Shown here piece by piece: positions 22,789 to 31,618 of a DNA stretch of 35,429 bases. Every line of letters begins with the position of its first letter. The first letter of the stretch is position 1. The DNA is from an uncultured Bacteroidia bacterium (GTDB lineage: Bacteria > Bacteroidota > Bacteroidia > Bacteroidales > UBA932): contig CACZHP010000029.1 in NCBI GenBank assembly GCA_902780935.1, forward strand, positions 1 to 35,429, given 5' to 3'. The translations under genes were made by a program, and so were the position numbers. The notes below the pieces were generated by a model that saw nothing but the letters and a program-made list of their open reading frames with translations, searched no databases and was not told the origin of the DNA.

Positions 22789-24718
22789 TGTTTTTCTTCA
22801 ACATTGTTTTGAGAAGCATCTTGGTACCTATAGGCACAGGTCGGCCACTATTACTCAGATACCCTATTATCTTATCATACTCTTTAACATTCTGAGCCAT
22901 ACGACTCAACACCTTATAATGATAGCGACTTGTACTCGTATTTCCGAACACGCCTTCAGTTACTGTGGTAAGGTCTTGCGAGAAAGTCTCATACGGCAAT
23001 GGCTGTACCGTCAAAGCATCCCCGTCCCTTTTAAATATGATTACATTGTCTGACGGAATCTCCTGTATCACCAGAGGCGAATGCGTTGCCATGATACAAA
23101 ACGAATTGAAATGCTCCAGCAGTCTGTACATATACTGTATCAGACTTGAGATAGCATTGGGATGCAAGTGCATCTCCGGCTCATCAAACAATATCAATGT
23201 ATTCTGTTTTATCTCGTCAAGCAAACTAGAGAATATATATATCAGTAGATTCTCCCCTGAACTCAATTTCTCCAGATAACGCATTACTCTGTCAACATCG
23301 ATTTCATCCCCGTCTCCTTCCTGGGTCAATATGGCCGCGAGTTGTTCATGAAGCACCTCTCTTAGGAATGCGAACCATTGGCGCATCCTTGATTTGGTAT
23401 TTATTCCAATAAGATGTGTTCTTAATTCTGTCCTTAGATTCTGAAGCATATCACCTCCTCGCTTGTCTCTTAATCCCAGGTACCTATAGTTAAACCGGGC
23501 ATCCCCCGCTGGCAGGGGGAAAGTATCAAACACGCTGAAAGAGATGGATATCACCTTATTGTATAGCGGTTTTCTTGGCATGATGCGCTTATCCCCTGCA
23601 GACTGAAAAGACTGAGCCATCTTTGACAACATCGTGGTTTTACCACTTCCGTTTTTCCCAATAACTCCGTATATACGCTGCTCAAACGGCACATTGTAGG
23701 CAAAATCAAAATCCAACGTCGTATAATTCTCCTCATCATCTACTGCATAATAAGGGCGGAATGAGTACTTGAACTTATAATAGTTCTCCACATTCACGCC
23801 TTGCAACTGCCAACGTACCGAATCAAGCAACGGAGCAGGATTGGAATTATAAGGTTCCTGCCTGATTAGCGAATTGTTAAAGCAAGGGTCATCTTCAAAC
23901 AACTCATATATTGAGGGGAAAACGGGTGTATCCCTAAGCGCATAGAGAACACTCTGATAGTGCCAACCGAAAGCCTCCTTTATGGCTTCATAATATGAAT
24001 AATCCATTCCTATAGAACACCAGTCTTCCGTTAGGGTCAAGAACTCAGGGGGCAGAACTTCCTTAGTAATGTTACTGCCTCTCTTCATCAATTTTAAAAA
24101 CCCTAACTGAGAGCTTTCGTCTGAAGACCTATGGTATATCAATGCAAATTTTGTCTTGTATGTAAACCAGTCATTCCATTCGTCCGGAACCAATTCCATA
24201 CATGGATATATCCGTTGGCCTTCTTGTCCAAAATATATTGGGATTGTGTTCGCCGCAATGTCTTCAGGCAGTTGGTCATGAACTTCTGATGCTGGCGCCA
24301 GACTATATACAATTCTTTGTTCAAAGTAATCTGTACCTATCAACCTGAATCCTGCCTTTGCCAATTCTGTATTAATGGTTTCTATGAGCTTTCTGCGTTC
24401 TTCTTCATTAGCAAATAATGACGGATGTACACTGAACGAGACAAACTTTTTGAAGATTTCTACATCCCTGTAGGTATCTGTAAAACGATCAAGAAATAAG
24501 TATTCATATTCCCAGTCGTCATTTCTCACAAGGTGCTGCCAAGCATCTTCGTATGCTGTATGGAACCTATCATCTGTCGAGGGCATGGAACGCAGTTCCC
24601 AGATCATTTCCAGGAACTCCACAATACCACCTTCCTCTTTTCCTAAATCTCCAAGGAAAAGAGGCTGTGCCACAATAAACTTGATGATGCTTATCCTTTG
24701 CTGCTCGGTAATATTCAT
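22781..24718 (-). CDS. AAA/SMC-like ATPase of the left module (PtuA-like) with extra N-terminal domain
   Basis: A predicted 645-aa protein. The ATPase core occupies the second half: Walker A GKNGSGKTT near 357, signature KLSSGENLL near 486, Walker B TLILFDEPEMHLHP near 510 and H-loop IMATHSPLV near 545. The first about 130 residues form a separate region: FVSFSVHPSLFANEEERRK near 93-111 and then INTELAKAGFRL resemble an AbiJ-type N-terminal domain seen on several defence proteins. The middle (130-340) is aromatic-rich and unassigned. It is the first gene of the left module, 51 bases after an NdpA-family gene. Confidence 0.8.
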   Translation of the reverse strand: MNITEQQRISIIKFIVAQPLFLGDLGKEEGGIVEFLEMIWELRSMPSTDDRFHTAYEDAWQHLVRNDDWEYEYLFLDRFTDTYRDVEIFKKFVSFSVHPSLFANEEERRKLIETINTELAKAGFRLIGTDYFEQRIVYSLAPASEVHDQLPEDIAANTIPIYFGQEGQRIYPCMELVPDEWNDWFTYKTKFALIYHRSSDESSQLGFLKLMKRGSNITKEVLPPEFLTLTEDWCSIGMDYSYYEAIKEAFGWHYQSVLYALRDTPVFPSIYELFEDDPCFNNSLIRQEPYNSNPAPLLDSVRWQLQGVNVENYYKFKYSFRPYYAVDDEENYTTLDFDFAYNVPFEQRIYGVIGKNGSGKTTMLSKMAQSFQSAGDKRIMPRKPLYNKVISISFSVFDTFPLPAGDARFNYRYLGLRDKRGGDMLQNLRTELRTHLIGINTKSRMRQWFAFLREVLHEQLAAILTQEGDGDEIDVDRVMRYLEKLSSGENLLIYIFSSLLDEIKQNTLILFDEPEMHLHPNAISSLIQYMYRLLEHFNSFCIMATHSPLVIQEIPSDNVIIFKRDGDALTVQPLPYETFSQDLTTVTEGVFGNTSTSRYHYKVLSRMAQNVKEYDKIIGYLSNSGRPVPIGTKMLLKTMLKKNNA

Positions 24719-24769
24719 GATTAGCCTCGACAGTATCTTTCTTTTTATTAAAACCTGCTTGAACTCTCT

Positions 24770-25798
24770 CTACCTCTCCTTCTCGAAATACAACGTATAA
24801 TACCTCATTCCTCTCTCTTCATCATACCCACGCTCCAGATTCTCTTCGCCTCCCAGCACATTAATCTCAAAATTCTCATCCAACTTGATTCTTGTCACGG
24901 CAGCCACCTTCCTGCGCCCTATCACCTCGCTCTTCCCTTGGAAACAGTCCTTAAAATTCATTTCCTGCTTGGTCTGATATTCGTCTGCATACGACATAAA
25001 AGCATCCACGGTTCCGCTCTGCTCAAAAGCATGCTGAGCTATGTCCCCCAATGAGACGTTTTCCCCTTCAAGGCTCTCCATCACCCGGTTCATCATCGTG
25101 GCCTTTTGGGCCTTGTCGAAATTCTCCGGCAATTGCTTGATAAAACGCTTGCATAGTGACAAAGCCTGCTCCGTCTGGTTATAGTCGTCTTCCGCCCGCT
25201 TCAACTGCAGGAAGTCATTCACCCAATATTTTGCATCGCTGCGGTTAGAGTTATCAACTACGCATACCACGTAGCCGTCCTCTTCCTGTGTGTTGAATAT
25301 CAAGCATCCCTTGTCCAGTTTGTTGATGCTCATTCCCGTCTGGCTTTCCACACTGAAACCACCTGACACGGGATTAATCTGTATGAACGTGTCCTTATTC
25401 TCTGACTTAAACAGTCCCACGGCATCCACTGTTTCCCCATCAAGAATACAGCCCTTCAAGTAGATAACATAGAAGTCACCATGTTTGATATTGGGATGTT
25501 CACTCTTCTCATAGAGAAATTTGGCGATATTACGCGACTGCTCGTGAAAACTCTTCTCATCTCCAAATATACTTCTCACATAAGTATAAACCTCATTCAA
25601 GGCCAAGTCCGTCGGATGATAGAAATGGTATTTCTCGTCATCTTTGAATGCCATTAGGAAATAGGCTTTCAGTATCTCCGCAAGTGCATCGTTAATCTTC
25701 ACCGGCTCATCGGAGAGTTCCACGCCCTCTATCGCTGCCTTGTTCCCCACTCGGTGAACCGACAGGCTCGCTATCTTTATATATTCTTTGTACAACAT
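24770..25798 (-). CDS. Nucleoid-associated protein of the NdpA/YejK family (NA37)
   Basis: A predicted 342-aa protein. Features of the family are the N-terminal strand-rich part with Y-x-H-P-T-D-L-A-L-N-E-V-Y near residues 58-71, FYVIYLKGCILDG near 107, KGCLIFNTQEEDGYVVCVVD near 159-178, and AKYWVNDFLQLK near 188-199, a signature shared with the 351-aa protein two genes upstream. The last part RKVAAVTRIKLDENFEI is typical for the family end. NdpA-type proteins bind DNA and are abundant on the nucleoid. Here the gene overlaps the end of the membrane protein gene by 22 bases. Confidence 0.82.
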   Translation of the reverse strand: MLYKEYIKIASLSVHRVGNKAAIEGVELSDEPVKINDALAEILKAYFLMAFKDDEKYHFYHPTDLALNEVYTYVRSIFGDEKSFHEQSRNIAKFLYEKSEHPNIKHGDFYVIYLKGCILDGETVDAVGLFKSENKDTFIQINPVSGGFSVESQTGMSINKLDKGCLIFNTQEEDGYVVCVVDNSNRSDAKYWVNDFLQLKRAEDDYNQTEQALSLCKRFIKQLPENFDKAQKATMMNRVMESLEGENVSLGDIAQHAFEQSGTVDAFMSYADEYQTKQEMNFKDCFQGKSEVIGRRKVAAVTRIKLDENFEINVLGGEENLERGYDEERGMRYYTLYFEKER

Positions 25799-27315
25799 GA
25801 AACAACAGTCTTTATGATTTTATACACGTTGGTAGTCTCAAACAGATTATAGCACCAAGCAGCCACAAGAAATACCGCAAAGGCGACAAGCGTCAGTGCC
25901 CATATCCAAGTATATCGGTTCTTTTGCCACTGTATATAGTTGCTGTGCGAATCCACTTTCTTGGGGTCGCTGTCTTCGAATATCTTGTCTGCTTCCTCCT
26001 TGCTCAACAATGGTTCGTAGCGTTCCCGCAACTGCTTGTAATGCTTGTCATATAGCCTTTCCTTTCTTTCCAACGACGACCTTGAATATACGAGAACAAC
26101 TGCTGACAGAACTATGAACAGAAACGACAACGCAACCACCTGACTGCTGAATGCTCCCGCCCACTGTCCGTTTGCCACCACTCTCACTACCACAAGTGTT
26201 AGGAAGAATGTCCCAAGTCCGACCACGCTTTTACGGAAATCGCCCGTAAAACCTTCAACGATGGAGTTGATTTTATCCTGCAAGGCCAATAAGTCCTTCG
26301 ACACATCATTGCGCACCTTGATGTACTGCCTCACATTGTCCTGCTCAAATATTCTGAAGTTCGACTTGATAGCACCTAGAGTGGACTCATTTAGCCTCAT
26401 GCAACCTGGATCCGGACAATTCAGCGAGATGATGTTACGTGCTATCACTAATCGATCGGATGTGTAGCCGCCCGTATAGCACCAATCATAAATTTCAAAC
26501 CACTGGTCAACGGAGTTTTCGTGAAGCGACATGTCCGCCACTTTTGCACTCTTACTTTCCGATACCAGAGTCTTGAACCCCGACATCCTAATTCTCCATA
26601 GTCTCTTTTCTATGACTGAAACATCTGCCACAAAGCAAGCAGACAACAGCAGACATGTCTGGCTGAAATACTTTGCCAGCTCTCCTTTCTTCACGCGCTC
26701 TACAATATGCAGGTCTTCAGGCACAAGACATGGCAATTTCATGGTCCACTGACAATACTGTCCACATGTTTCCACGCGCTTCATTTGCTCCTCTTTTCCT
26801 TTCAGTGATGGCAGTGCGTCGCCCTTCTTGATGATAGCAATGGTCGCAGTGCTAAATTGCTCATACTCTTCACCCCATATTTCCAGAATCAGCCCATCTT
26901 GAAGTTTGTTGTAAAAAGCATTGTAGAACTCTGATATCGCCAGTCCTTTCACATATTCCAGAAACCGTGTCAAATCATACAGCGTCAGTACATTCTCTGT
27001 TTTTGTCTTTTCTATAGTATACACAAGTTTGACCTCCGCTTCATGATAGGGTTGCAGCTTCTTTACATCGTAGGCTGTACCTATATCGTCACTTTCCCTG
27101 ATGTCGAAAAGGTCATCACCTGCGTCATCCAGCAGGCGCAACCTCCAACCGTCACGCTCCGAAACGGCTGGCAGCGATGCAAGCAAATCCTCCTTGGAGG
27201 GCTCCTTCGTAAGGGTAAAGTTGAATACACTTTCCCATATCCGGAAGTCTTCACTATAGGCTGCACGTGCGTTATTCCCGAACAATGATGCTATGGAGAA
27301 TGTCTTATCCCTCAT
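25777..27315 (-). CDS. Large protein with three C-terminal membrane helices, between two NdpA-like genes
   Basis: No family recognised. With the start at the ATG at 27315 the protein has about 512 residues. I prefer that start because it overlaps the upstream stop by only 11 bases; an upstream ATG would overlap by 68. Residues 1-365 are soluble, with no known motif. Then come three hydrophobic helices: near 370 (VVGLGTFFLTLVVVRVVA), near 397 (VVALSFLFIVLSAVVLVY) and near 473 (IWALTLVAFAVFLVAAWCY). A charged coiled-like loop of about 60 residues (ERKERLYDKHYKQLRERYEP) joins the second and third. It is flanked and overlapped on both sides by NdpA-like genes, so a membrane-tethered complex with DNA-binding proteins is likely. 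Confidence 0.65.
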   Translation of the reverse strand: MRDKTFSIASLFGNNARAAYSEDFRIWESVFNFTLTKEPSKEDLLASLPAVSERDGWRLRLLDDAGDDLFDIRESDDIGTAYDVKKLQPYHEAEVKLVYTIEKTKTENVLTLYDLTRFLEYVKGLAISEFYNAFYNKLQDGLILEIWGEEYEQFSTATIAIIKKGDALPSLKGKEEQMKRVETCGQYCQWTMKLPCLVPEDLHIVERVKKGELAKYFSQTCLLLSACFVADVSVIEKRLWRIRMSGFKTLVSESKSAKVADMSLHENSVDQWFEIYDWCYTGGYTSDRLVIARNIISLNCPDPGCMRLNESTLGAIKSNFRIFEQDNVRQYIKVRNDVSKDLLALQDKINSIVEGFTGDFRKSVVGLGTFFLTLVVVRVVANGQWAGAFSSQVVALSFLFIVLSAVVLVYSRSSLERKERLYDKHYKQLRERYEPLLSKEEADKIFEDSDPKKVDSHSNYIQWQKNRYTWIWALTLVAFAVFLVAAWCYNLFETTNVYKIIKTVVSCCTKNI

Positions 27316-28360
27316 TTTCTTGTCGTCTCTCAATGTTGGCAAGATTCTCTGCATACTTGTAGCCGTCTTCACTCAGGATCATGATATATTTCGTACCGTC
27401 ATTCTCTTCATGGGGTTTGATGGTACTGCTCAGGTGCGGGATATTCTTCTTCAACACCAGTTCTATATCATCAGTCAACTTTATTTCATTCTTCATTTTG
27501 GCCCTGATTTTTGACGGTACCTTTTCGAAACGGCTGTCAAAATCATGTTGCCCTGGCAGAGCCTTGGCCTTTCGTGCCAACTCGTTCATATTCAATCCCT
27601 GATGCTCTGGTTGATAGACCGCCAGAATGTTATCTGCATAGTGATCCATCGAGAACTCACCCTCGCTACGCATATAGGCTACCGTCGTATTCCACAGCAC
27701 CAGATAATCGCTCTTGCTCTTCTTTCTTACCTCATCCAGTATTTTCGATTTCAGGTAGCTGAATGCCTTTTCCGTATTCTCTTCGTTGTTATGGAGCGCT
27801 TTCAAGTCCAGGAATTCGTCATACCAATATTTACTCTGCTTGGCATTCACATCAAACGTCACCATGTCGCCAAAAGTAAAGCCTCTAGCATTGACGGTTA
27901 TGTTTGCTGCATACGACTTGAATATCTTCTTTTTGGTGGGAAGACCGTTTTTCTTCTCACCTGTTGTCTCCTCGATGAATTCCGTATAATCCGCCTTGCA
28001 AATTACCATCTTATATTCCGTTTCGGTCATCTTGCAATAGGCTATCAACAGAATACCTTTCTGAATATCAGTGATGTTATGGTAGCGTTGCTGTGCCGCA
28101 TCCTCCTTCTGGAGCAACCTGCTGGCTATCGACATTGCCCGCGCGTCACGATCATTGTCGTTTACGATGTCACCTATCCAGGTCTTCATCGTCAGTTCAC
28201 CTTCCTTGAACTCATAACGTCTCTCACCGGCATTATCAGTTATCTGACTGATAATGTCCATCACATAGTCTCTCACGTTGCCTTCATCGTTCAGCGGCTC
28301 TTCCTGAACGGTGTTATTCTCGTGATCAATCTTTATCAGTTTTAGATATTCTATTTCCAT
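27305..28360 (-). CDS. NdpA-like nucleoid-associated protein, divergent
   Basis: A predicted 351-aa protein. It shares with the 342-aa NdpA protein the general layout and the motif SKYWYDEFLDLKALHNNEENT near 186-206, then a helical region with SMDHYADNI, and a C-terminal strand part (RAKMKNEIKLTDDIELVLKK). The N-terminal half differs (QKGILLIAYCKMTETEYKMVIC near 104-125 takes the place of the usual core strand). It is therefore a distant paralog rather than a close copy. Its start lies 41 bases after the 85-aa gene, with a hairpin in the gap. Confidence 0.65.
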   Translation of the reverse strand: MEIEYLKLIKIDHENNTVQEEPLNDEGNVRDYVMDIISQITDNAGERRYEFKEGELTMKTWIGDIVNDNDRDARAMSIASRLLQKEDAAQQRYHNITDIQKGILLIAYCKMTETEYKMVICKADYTEFIEETTGEKKNGLPTKKKIFKSYAANITVNARGFTFGDMVTFDVNAKQSKYWYDEFLDLKALHNNEENTEKAFSYLKSKILDEVRKKSKSDYLVLWNTTVAYMRSEGEFSMDHYADNILAVYQPEHQGLNMNELARKAKALPGQHDFDSRFEKVPSKIRAKMKNEIKLTDDIELVLKKNIPHLSSTIKPHEENDGTKYIMILSEDGYKYAENLANIERRQENEG

Positions 28361-28382
28361 ACACTATATTATTTCTATCGCT

Positions 28383-28404
28383 TGACGGCAGTGGTCCGCC
28401 GTCA
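28383..28404 (-). terminator. Stem-loop between the 85-aa gene and the NdpA-like gene
   Basis: TGACGGC (28383-28389) and GCCGTCA (28398-28404) form a perfect 7-bp stem with an 8-base loop. The distal arm contains the stop codon of the 85-aa gene. No T-run follows, so it is more likely a partial attenuator, a processing site or an mRNA stabiliser than a full terminator. Confidence 0.4.
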
Positions 28405-28659
28405 GACGCTGTATTTTCTAATATTCAAATTCTCCACTCTAAACTGCACTATCACCTCCCCCAGCGCCTTCTCAATCTCCTTCAGCGGCACTTCGCCGCC
28501 CCACATACGGTAGATGTACATCGGCGTGTTGGCACCATACTCCGAGGGGGACGAGATACCCTTGTCCTCCATCCATTGCTTCAGTCGCTCGACTATGTGC
28601 TCGTTTGCGTCCATATCTTGTGTGGTAATTGTTTTCTTGTGATTAGTTTGTCGAATCAT
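28402..28659 (-). CDS. Small HTH-like protein, 85 aa
   Basis: The segment ERLKQWMEDKGISSPSEYGA, a following TPMYIYRMWGGEVPL and IEKALGEVI look like the helices of a Cro/C1-type DNA-binding domain, with the usual G-I-S-S-x-S-E-Y pattern, although shortened. An internal ATG at 28614 (MDANEHIVE) is an alternative start. It lies 6 bases after the HEPN gene stop and is the first candidate regulator of the island. The similarity is weak, so this is a suggestion. Confidence 0.5.
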   Translation of the reverse strand: MIRQTNHKKTITTQDMDANEHIVERLKQWMEDKGISSPSEYGANTPMYIYRMWGGEVPLKEIEKALGEVIVQFRVENLNIRKYSV

Positions 28660-28665
28660 CGTTAT

Positions 28666-30579
28666 TCACTTCCCTTTCAACACCTTCAACTCCTCGTCTA
28701 TATTTTGCATAAACACCTGATAATCCAACTTGGCACCAATGACTATATCCTCTATTGTGGCTGTTGCCGATGCGTGGTCAGTCACATATCGGATAATACT
28801 CTGCGCCACAAACTTGGCCTCCTTAGCATAGAAAGAGATGTTCTCACAGGAGATAGCCGCATTATGCACAATCATATTCCGAAGTCGGTATATCATCAGT
28901 ATATCTTCTTTTATCTGCTGGGCCTTTTTCTTCAACCCTTCTCCATCCCGATAAAAAACCTGCAGCTCCGCCAGTTCATCCTTAGCGATATCATTGTTTA
29001 TGCATTCCATCATCTCTGGGATGGAATTCAGGAAATCAGCGTCACGATAATGGTCACCAGGCTTTAGATTCAAAGCGGCCTTTCGTATAACATCCTCAGT
29101 CAAATCATAGTAGTTATTGCTTCGGACAGTGAGATACAGATAGTTTTCATAGATCCCTCTCACGTACCGGTGAAAAAACCATTTGCAGATTACCGAACTC
29201 ACAACCTCTTGAATCACCTTCACATATGTAATATTCTTCGTTTTATCCAACACTTCGGCCTGCGCCTGGCCACCAATCTTCAACAATCCCTCAACAGCAT
29301 ACCAGCTGTACAACAGAACGTCTTCACTCTTCTCAGCAGCCGAAGCCTTGGCGTACCACCTGGTTGCATTCTTCAGACGCCTCTTCAATGTCTCTCCAAC
29401 GACCTCCAGAATATGATGCTTTTCAGCCAGGAACTTGAAGCCATCCTCTCTTACACCTGTTAGGTCGAGAGCATCAAGATAGCTCATCATTTCATCTCGC
29501 GACGCCATCTGGGGATCATTGCCTTTATTGGAAACACTCGAACTAACCTCATTCCCGTCCACTACAACAGCATAAATGTTTGTTGCCATTGTGACCGGGA
29601 CTCTTGTCCGATAAGACAGCGTAATCAAATCCAATGCTTCTTCAAGTTTCGAAACTGCTTGAGATTTCGCTTGTCCAAGGCTTCTATAGTGTATAGGGAT
29701 TGCAGCATTCACCCTATCTCGCCCTTCACACATCTCTTCCACCTGTGATAAAGAGAACTCTCCTGTAACATATTGTTTCTTTTTCGGAGAGTAGATATTA
29801 ATTTCCCCTATATAATCATCCACCTGACCCTTCAGGCCATTGAGCCTTACCACGAAATACGCATCCCTGGAAGCCATATCATAGTAATACTTTAGCACAT
29901 CAAGGCACTGATAGACACTCCGGTTATTGATATATTCCCCAATAGCAGCATAGTACTCCTCTTCTGAAGAATAGTCGGACTGTTTCAGCGTCTCAAACTC
30001 TGTTGGGGCAGCTATGACGCAGCCTCCCTCCTGAATAGCAACCCCGGGTACATCCGTAGCATACCTTTTTATTTCATCAAGTGCAAAGCCTTCTGCCACA
30101 TACGCTGCTATTACAAGATGCGTGATTTCATTAATCTTTTTCCTGCTGTCGAAATCATTACTTTTTGTCTCGTCAATGGTCTTAGCCAGCAAATCTACAA
30201 GTTGTTCGAAATACTTTTTCTTATCTAGGATAGTCAATAATTGCTTGCAGAGAAGAATACTCGACTCCCGATTCTCCTTGTCACCTAATCGTTGCAACAG
30301 ACACGTTACTATGGGATGACATAGGGAATGGAACACTCCATCTGTTTTATCCATTTCAGACAAGTGCCTCCTAAAAAAATCGATATTATCTTGATTTGCC
30401 AACCCCTGCCCTTCCAATTCATCAATAAGATCTTGCACCAACATCCGTGGCCCAAGTATCTTGAAACTGACATTCTCTTTTTCCGTCAGCTTCTCGATAC
30501 AATGATCCCAATAGTGTTGCCAATAAGAAAACAGATTCTTAAAGGGCACGCCTAATATCTTGCGTATATGTTCATCCAT
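28666..30579 (-). CDS. HEPN-domain protein, third gene of the right ATPase-HNH module
   Basis: A predicted 637-aa protein. The C-terminal third carries a HEPN domain of the Apea-like type: KSEDVLLYSWYAVEGLLKIG near 425-444 is the first conserved helix, and IYRLRNMIVHNA near 563-574 contains R567-N-x-x-x-H572, the complete R-x4-H catalytic motif of HEPN ribonucleases. The first 400 residues have no recognised motif. HEPN proteins in defence loci usually cut RNA when triggered. The gene overlaps the HNH gene by 8 bases (ATGGATGA), so all three products are probably made in set amounts. The pattern supports an ATPase sensor with two nuclease effectors. Confidence 0.8.
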   Translation of the reverse strand: MDEHIRKILGVPFKNLFSYWQHYWDHCIEKLTEKENVSFKILGPRMLVQDLIDELEGQGLANQDNIDFFRRHLSEMDKTDGVFHSLCHPIVTCLLQRLGDKENRESSILLCKQLLTILDKKKYFEQLVDLLAKTIDETKSNDFDSRKKINEITHLVIAAYVAEGFALDEIKRYATDVPGVAIQEGGCVIAAPTEFETLKQSDYSSEEEYYAAIGEYINNRSVYQCLDVLKYYYDMASRDAYFVVRLNGLKGQVDDYIGEINIYSPKKKQYVTGEFSLSQVEEMCEGRDRVNAAIPIHYRSLGQAKSQAVSKLEEALDLITLSYRTRVPVTMATNIYAVVVDGNEVSSSVSNKGNDPQMASRDEMMSYLDALDLTGVREDGFKFLAEKHHILEVVGETLKRRLKNATRWYAKASAAEKSEDVLLYSWYAVEGLLKIGGQAQAEVLDKTKNITYVKVIQEVVSSVICKWFFHRYVRGIYENYLYLTVRSNNYYDLTEDVIRKAALNLKPGDHYRDADFLNSIPEMMECINNDIAKDELAELQVFYRDGEGLKKKAQQIKEDILMIYRLRNMIVHNAAISCENISFYAKEAKFVAQSIIRYVTDHASATATIEDIVIGAKLDYQVFMQNIDEELKVLKGK

Positions 30580-31603
30580 TTGCCTTGCCTATATATTGTA
30601 GTTCATAAAAGATGCCAAGATATTCCAAAATGTCGTGCTTCATTTTGCTCAATGGTCTGTCCAAATACTTTGATGGTATAGATTCTGTCCCAAATAACAT
30701 CCTATACACCTCTTCCTGACTAAAACCTATCGCGCCAAGATCCCCAGTCATCTGATTATAGAGTTGTAGAAGATAAGTCTTATTATAAGCCTGGGCGAAA
30801 TCCATCAATTCCTTGACTTCAAGAGACCCATGCATATTATAAATTCTCTCAAGCGCAAACGCTTTGATGGTATTGTCAACATCAGGATGAGTAGCACCAT
30901 CCCTATCAAGAACTACACTCCATAATCCCTTGTCTTTGTCAGATAATGCTGGGACAAACTTGAATTTAGGATCGTCATCCAGTTGTTCGTAAGGATGCAC
31001 ACATTGCCCTAATTGAAACACCTTATCTCCTTTTGCACCACTGTTGCAAACTGGACAGCTTGGAATCAAATTGTATAGATTCAATGATAATAACGGGAAT
31101 CTCGATTTCGGGAACCAATGGTCGAATGCGGGTCTGGTTATTCGCTCGTCGTTGTTTTTGCCGCTTACCGTAAATGTATATTGCCTGTTGCAGTAGGTAC
31201 AGGTGTTGTGTCCTATATGCTCAGCCAGCCAATATGATTTACTTTCCGAACGACTCAGTTGACCTTCATAATCAAAAACACTGGCTAATATGCGCAGCCT
31301 TCTTCTGTATCCCTTCGGTAGAGCACTCTGAACAAGATCTGTTTCGCTATAACCACTCACAAACGTTCTCATCAACTGTTCATTGAGATTATGAGCCTCC
31401 GTCGGTTTAGCTATCAGTAATTTTTTCAAGGTCTCTGTCTTAACAGGATGATCCACGTTCCAATCCGGGAGGAGTTCCGAGCGGAAACCTTTGTACAACA
31501 ATGGTGTCTTTCCGCCCCAGTTCTTTACTCTCGACACAAGACCCGGCAGCATCTTATTCACATACTCCGCCTCGAATGCATTATCGATGGTCAGCTTCCA
31601 CAT
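30572..31603 (-). CDS. HNH endonuclease of the right module (PtuB-like)
   Basis: A predicted 343-aa protein. The HNH region is clear: CTYCNRQYTF near 134-143, AFDHWFPKSRFPLLSLNLYN near 160-179 with the catalytic DH, and LIPSCPVCNSGAKGD near 180-194. This arrangement, C-x-x-C-N-R then D-H-x-x-P-K-S and S-C-x-x-C-N, is strongly reminiscent of PtuB-type nucleases. The protein is less similar to the other HNH protein of the island than to that class. It starts 15 bases after the ATPase stop and overlaps the HEPN gene by 8 bases. Confidence 0.83.
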   Translation of the reverse strand: MWKLTIDNAFEAEYVNKMLPGLVSRVKNWGGKTPLLYKGFRSELLPDWNVDHPVKTETLKKLLIAKPTEAHNLNEQLMRTFVSGYSETDLVQSALPKGYRRRLRILASVFDYEGQLSRSESKSYWLAEHIGHNTCTYCNRQYTFTVSGKNNDERITRPAFDHWFPKSRFPLLSLNLYNLIPSCPVCNSGAKGDKVFQLGQCVHPYEQLDDDPKFKFVPALSDKDKGLWSVVLDRDGATHPDVDNTIKAFALERIYNMHGSLEVKELMDFAQAYNKTYLLQLYNQMTGDLGAIGFSQEEVYRMLFGTESIPSKYLDRPLSKMKHDILEYLGIFYELQYIGKANG

Positions 31604-31618
31604 AATCCAATCCTTTCA

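Noticed and set aside
24770-25798. Housekeeping ndpA/yejK rather than a defence gene
   Set aside because: Not fully excluded, but its overlap with the membrane protein gene, the second NdpA-like gene and the surrounding defence genes argue for an accessory role.
27545-28345. A 266-residue plus-strand frame opposite the NdpA-like gene
   Set aside because: Hydrophobic-looking but without start context or family resemblance; the minus strand frame fits the operon with overlaps.
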